Assembly: GCA_037501455.1 (NCBI GenBank)
Contig: CM074858.1
Span: 48,481,001 to 48,545,000, forward strand
DNA: 64,000 bases
Reading direction: 5' to 3'
Origin: Lantana camara
Lineage: Eukaryota > Streptophyta > Magnoliopsida > Lamiales > Verbenaceae
The position numbers and the translations under genes are program-made. Shown piece after piece: positions 60,301 to 64,000 of the stretch. The notes under the pieces are model-generated. The model was not told where the DNA came from, did not search any database, and saw only the letters and a list, made by a program, of their open reading frames with translations. The number at the start of each line of letters is the position of its first letter. Position 1 is the first letter of the stretch.

Positions 60301-60700
60301 GCTCGTGCGTATGCCCTTGCGGGTGAAGAGCAAGATGTGGAAACTAATCCCAATGCTATGGTGGAAGGTACGATATGCATCCATAACACGAACATACATG
60401 CATTATTTGACCCTGGAGCTACTCATTCTTTTATTTCTTGCAAATTAGTTGATACCTTATGTTTGCCTGTTATGTGCTTAAATGCTTGTTATGTGGTGAG
60501 TTCGCCGTTGGGTGGAAGTCTTGAGACGGATCAGGTGGTTAGAGATTGTGTGATTGGGTTTGAAGGCAGAGAATATCAGGCAGATTTGGTGGTAATGCCG
60601 ATGAACAGATATGGGGTATTTTGGGAATGGATTGGTTATTTCGGTATCACGCCACGGTTGATTGTTTTACTAAGAAGGTTAAGTTGGGAGAAGAAGTGAC
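60301..60700 (+). pseudogene. Aspartic protease of element W
   Basis: Same frame as gag: EGTICIHNTNIHALFDPGATHSFIS (active site D-P-G-A, aspartate at 60409-60411), SSPLGGS, ETDQVV, then [10 protein letters not shown] single-base indel near 60618-60622 breaks the GMDWL end; the downstream reading continues in the frame opening at 60621. Confidence 0.85.
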
Positions 60701-61388
60701 AGTGGGGAAGGAATCGAAGATTGCTCCTCTCTTATCGTTCACTGAAGCTCATAAATTGATAAGGAATGGAGCTATGGGATATGTTGCTTATATTCTGAAT
60801 AAGCCGACAGATCAGGCGAAACTTGAAGAGATAGAAGTGGTGAAGGAATATCTTGAGGTGTTTCCAGAAGTTTTAGGTTCTTTACCTCCGGATCGAGAGA
60901 TTGAATTCGTAATAGATTTATATCCGGGATCTGAACCTTATTCTAAGACTCCTTACCGGATGGCACCGGCAGAATTACAGGAGTTAAAAGTTCAGTTGGA
61001 AGATTTTCTTAAGAATGGATATATTCGACCAAGTTTATCACCGTGGGGCGCACCAGTTCTCTTTGTTAAGAAGAAAGATGGAACTTTGAGAATGTGCATT
61101 GATTACCGGGAGTTGAATCGGATGACTGTAAAGAATAAATATCCTTTGCCTCATATAGAAGATTTGTTTGATATGCTACAGGGGTCAAGGGTATATTCTA
61201 AACTCGACCTAAGGCAAGGATATTATCAATTAAAGATCAAGGAGGAAGATATTCCTAAGACAGGATTTAATACCCAGTATGGACATTATGAGTTCGTGGT
61301 GATGCCATTTGGGTTAACTAACGCGCCGGCAGCTTTTATGGACATGATGCATCGGATTTTTGCCCCTACCTCGATAAGTTTGTGGTAA
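60621..61388 (+). pseudogene. Reverse transcriptase N-terminal part of element W
   Basis: 255 codons: [14 protein letters not shown], the linker [113 protein letters not shown] and [20 protein letters not shown]: fingers and palm up to motif B. A frameshift near 61366 (after FAP) ends it; the next frame starts at 61382. Confidence 0.92.
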
Positions 61389-61771
61389 TCTTTATTGATG
61401 ATATTTTGGTATATTCGAGGTCGGAAGAGGATCATGCTCGTCATTTGAGATTGGTGTTGGAGACTTTAAGAGATAACCAGCTTTATGCAAAGTTCAGTAA
61501 ATGTGAGTTTTGGATTGACAGGGTAAGTTTCTTGGCTCACATTATTTCGAGCAAAGGATTGGAAGTAGAACCTGTGAAGGTAGAGGCAGTTTCTCAGTGG
61601 CAGAGTCCTAAGAATGTCTCCGAAGTTCGAAGTTTCTTAGGTTTAGCCGGTTATTATCGTAGATTTGTTAAAGACTTCTCTAAGATTGCGGCTCCATTGA
61701 CCCGATTAACCAAGAAAGAGGTTCAGTTTAAATGGGATGAGAAGTGTGAAGCTAGTTTTCGACTTTTGTAA
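61382..61771 (+). pseudogene. Reverse transcriptase catalytic and thumb part of element W
   Basis: 129 codons from [11 protein letters not shown] (the F-x-DD catalytic box, intact) through [45 protein letters not shown] to ASFRLL, where TAA (61769-61771) replaces the expected CAA. One C-to-T change explains the stop. Confidence 0.92.
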
Positions 61772-62113
61772 GAAAAGTTAACTTCTGCACCGATATTAGG
61801 CCTTTCGGATGGTATTGAAAGGTTTGTGGTGTATACTGATGCTTCTGATGAAGGCTTAGGTTGTGTTTTAATGCAGAATAGGAGAGTAATTGCTTATGCC
61901 TCTAGGAAATTGAAAGAGCATGAGAAAAATTATCGCACTCACGACCTTGAACTTGCAGCGGTGATTTTTGCTTTAGGGAAGTGGAGACATTATCTGTATG
62001 GAACTTCCTTTGAGATTTTTACGGACCATAAGAGCCTTCAGTATTTATTTTCTCAAAAGGATTTGAATAGGAGACAGCGTCGGTGGATGGAAACTCTCGA
62101 GGATTATGATTGT
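61772..62113 (+). pseudogene. RNase H of element W (truncated)
   Basis: [48 protein letters not shown] and [12 protein letters not shown] keep the catalytic acids D, E and D. The sequence stops after [12 protein letters not shown] at about 62113 and passes into an unrelated LTR. The rest of RNase H, all of integrase, the chromodomain, the PPT and the 3' LTR are gone. Confidence 0.9.
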
Positions 62114-62759
62114 GTGTGGGTAGTCCCTCGCTCAGTCCACTGACCCCTCCCCGTTTATGTTTTTAGTGTGCAGGTTTCGGTTTGGGTTCACGTTGGAGTT
62201 CGTGCTAGACGGCGGTGTGTCGTGTCTTTTGAGTCTGTGTCTGCACGTTTCAGTTTGTTAAGTATTTTGTTCTGATTTATAATTTGTAAATTTTGTATAA
62301 GATATGTTGTGAGCAGGTTGCACGTATGATTTGATTGATTGGAATTCGGGACAGGTTAGGACAGGTGCTCGGATTAGTTGAACCCGTTTTGCTGTGTAAT
62401 TGTTCGAGACAGGATAGGACAGGTTCGATAGATTAGTTCAACCCGTCTTGTTGTGTAATTGTTCGGGACAGGATAGGACAGGTTCGATAGATTAGTTGAA
62501 CCCGTGTAGATGATTTTGATTTCTGTATTGCTCAATATGTTTAATGTATGAAAGTTTTTGAAAGTTGCCATTTTGTATTGCTCCCGCTATCTTGTTTCGC
62601 TTATTTTCTTCTGTACAGGGTTAGGTACCGCCTAGCTAGTGGGTGCGTTTTTCGTTAGTCACCCGTTCGTTGTGACTTGGTGCGTGTGCGGACTCTCCAT
62701 TTCGTACACGTGTCGGGTCATAGTACATGGTGTGATGCCCCACCGCTTGGGGTGTTACA
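62114..62759 (+). mobile_element. Foreign LTR U5 fragment (type S) joined to element W
   Basis: Reverse complement of the 20255-20900 type: GACCCCTCC near 62143, the 59-bp repeats, and a TACCGCCTAGCTAG...CGTACACGTGTCGGGTC end to GGGGTGTTACA at 62759. It is not followed by a PBS. The join lies in GTGTGTG, shared by both sides, which suggests a microhomology-mediated deletion. Confidence 0.8.
62346..62506. repeat. 59-bp minisatellite in the type S LTR fragment
   Basis: Three copies (62347, 62406, 62465) containing GGACAGGATAGGACAGGTTC and TAGTTGAACCCGT. The composite element's left head has two such copies in reverse orientation. Confidence 0.85.
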
Positions 62760-62923
62760 TCTTCAATAGGTTCTCCCGAGTCGCAGACCAGGTCGAAACA
62801 CCCTGCATGGACATGCTAACCAACACTCTCCACTCCGCTATCCAGAACAAGGATTGCGCGAACCAGTTCATAATACAAAAACCCCAATCAATTGCAAAGA
62901 TCCTCGAAATCGTGGGTGATTGA
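62760..62923 (+). pseudogene. Gag-like coding remnant
   Basis: An open stretch, about 54 codons, reading NRFSRVADQVETPCMDMLTN at its start and ending ILEIVGD-stop. The spacing RF.....QVE......N.L...I and the closing P.S...L resemble the C-terminal part of a Gag core of Tat/Ogre or related elements, but the match is by pattern only. It sits between an LTR end and the copia LTR with no start of its own. Confidence 0.35.
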
Positions 62924-62932
62924 TGAGAGTGG

Positions 62933-64000
62933 TGTTGGGAATAGTGCCCTAGAAAGCCAATTAGTTATAATCAACTTTGGGAGTTTCCTTATATCACAGA
63001 CAATCTTTGAATAATATACGATTGATTATTATCTTAGGCAAACACTTCTTTATGTGAGATATGTGTTTTATGTGTTTCCATTATGTGCGCATGTATTAGA
63101 ACTTCCCTAATCCATAAGGCTGTTAGGGACTTTGTCATTAGGTGAATGGCACATGAAACAAGCCGTAACTCAAAGCTGGATTAGAAACCACTCCAAGTCG
63201 ATGAGTCAAACAAACAATGGGAGTGTTGATTAGGCTCGATTGAGACTTGCTCATGGGATTGCATCCTAAAGAAGGAGCATCTTATTTCATAGTGTGTAAA
63301 GTGCATAAGTTGATGCGTACGCAATACATGAGGGTGCTCGTTATTAGAACGGGTACACTGAGGTGTCCCGCATGAGAAGATTCCTAAATGGGAAGGGACG
63401 TTTCCACATCAGGAAGAGGAAACTTCCAGATTAGGAAATATCTCATAGGTCAAAGGCGTGAGTAAAGTAATCCTTCGACTTGAGATTCCATTGATGCTTT
63501 GTGGGCTAACTCTGCAGCCTTTGGTATAAGCTTTAAAGGATGTCTTACGAGACCACTGATTCAAGGCTTATGTTGAGGCTACACAAGTAGCAAATGGAAG
63601 CATATGAGAATCAACAAAGGACCTACACTTGTTTTAATCCAAAAAGATCTCTTATTGCATAAGTCCTTCATATGCCATCCTAAACCCTCGGCCGAGGTAG
63701 TGGATCAAGACATCAAGAAAAGAGTGTCTTGGATTGAGATCAAATGGATATGAAACGAACTTAGCTTTATGATTGGGATTAGTGGGACTCTCATTATTCC
63801 CATAGCCTAGATCTTAATCGAGAGATGGGATGGTAGGAGGATTGTACCTCACAACAGTTATTGACTGAAAGGTTCTTTCGAATATATATTCATTGTTTGG
63901 GTAGGGGTCACACACCTGTTGCTAGACTATGGTCGTGTGCTCTGTGAACCAATTAATTAATAAAGTGTATTAATTAATTAGGTTCACTTCTAACTAAAAA
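62933..64000 (+). mobile_element. Copia LTR, second copy (runs off the window)
   Basis: TGTTGGGAATAGTGCCC, colinear with 54802-55866 with frequent single-base differences. No PPT precedes it, so it is a 5' LTR of another copy or a solo LTR; the window ends before a PBS could be seen. Confidence 0.82.

Noticed and set aside
54802..64000. 54802 and 62933 copia LTRs as the two ends of one element
   Set aside because: The left copy follows a PPT and gag-pol remnant, so it is already a 3' LTR; the sequence between is Ty3 material, not copia internal sequence.

Overview
This window is plant heterochromatin: a dense nest of LTR retrotransposons in which I see no host gene, rRNA, tRNA or CRISPR array. 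The evidence is long LTRs (about 2.3 to 5 kb) with TG...CA ends, primer-binding sites complementary to plant initiator Met-tRNA (TGGTATCAGAGC on the element's coding strand), purine tracts, CCHC Gag proteins, gag-pro-RT-RNaseH-integrase order and a chromodomain-type integrase tail. Together these point to the Tekay/Del type of Ty3-gypsy chromovirus (the clade is an inference). An older Ty1-copia element, a Mutator-type DNA element and several minisatellites are also present. The host is a flowering plant; I cannot name the species.

Layout. (1) 1-7483: element A, minus strand. Its LTRs are 3.92 kb and nearly identical, and its internal region is only 3.1 kb: gag is kept, but protease is fused to a piece of RT and then to the integrase tail. 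(2) 7484-20254: a tandem array of ~2.62 kb units, each a 2,342-bp LTR plus a ~282-bp internal region that holds only a primer-binding site, leader and purine tract. Four complete LTRs, parts of two more and five internal regions are visible; A sits inside the first LTR. (3) 20255-32617: a composite element with mosaic LTRs. Two different heads are joined to the same 2.1-kb tail, in both cases exactly at an AAGCTT. Its internal region is non-coding. The right tail carries a 1.1-kb Mutator-like insertion in its presumed promoter. (4) 32618-55878: a decayed copia element (plus strand). Element Z (33127-51226, TSD CGATG, minus strand) is inserted in or beside it. Z's left LTR in turn carries two solo LTRs (34274-38464, TSD TTACA; 39657-42763). 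(5) 55879-62113: an LTR fragment holding element W (plus strand), with one LTR, PBS and a nearly readable gag-pro-RT-RNaseH that is cut off before integrase. (6) 62114-64000: a foreign LTR fragment, a short gag-like remnant and a second copia LTR running off the window.

Three recurrent structures go beyond ordinary annotation. First, four families share a stem-loop next to the polypurine tract whose stem covaries while its loop keeps G(A/G)GGAC. Second, three LTR families carry a cluster of about six dyads, often with an ACGGCCGT-type core, at about the same distance (0.95-1.4 kb) from the U3 end, but with different flanking sequence in each family. Third, the terminal ~130 bp of U5 is conserved across all Ty3 families here. 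None of the Ty3 elements seen is complete and uninterrupted in all its reading frames, so movement of A and of the array unit would need proteins supplied in trans.
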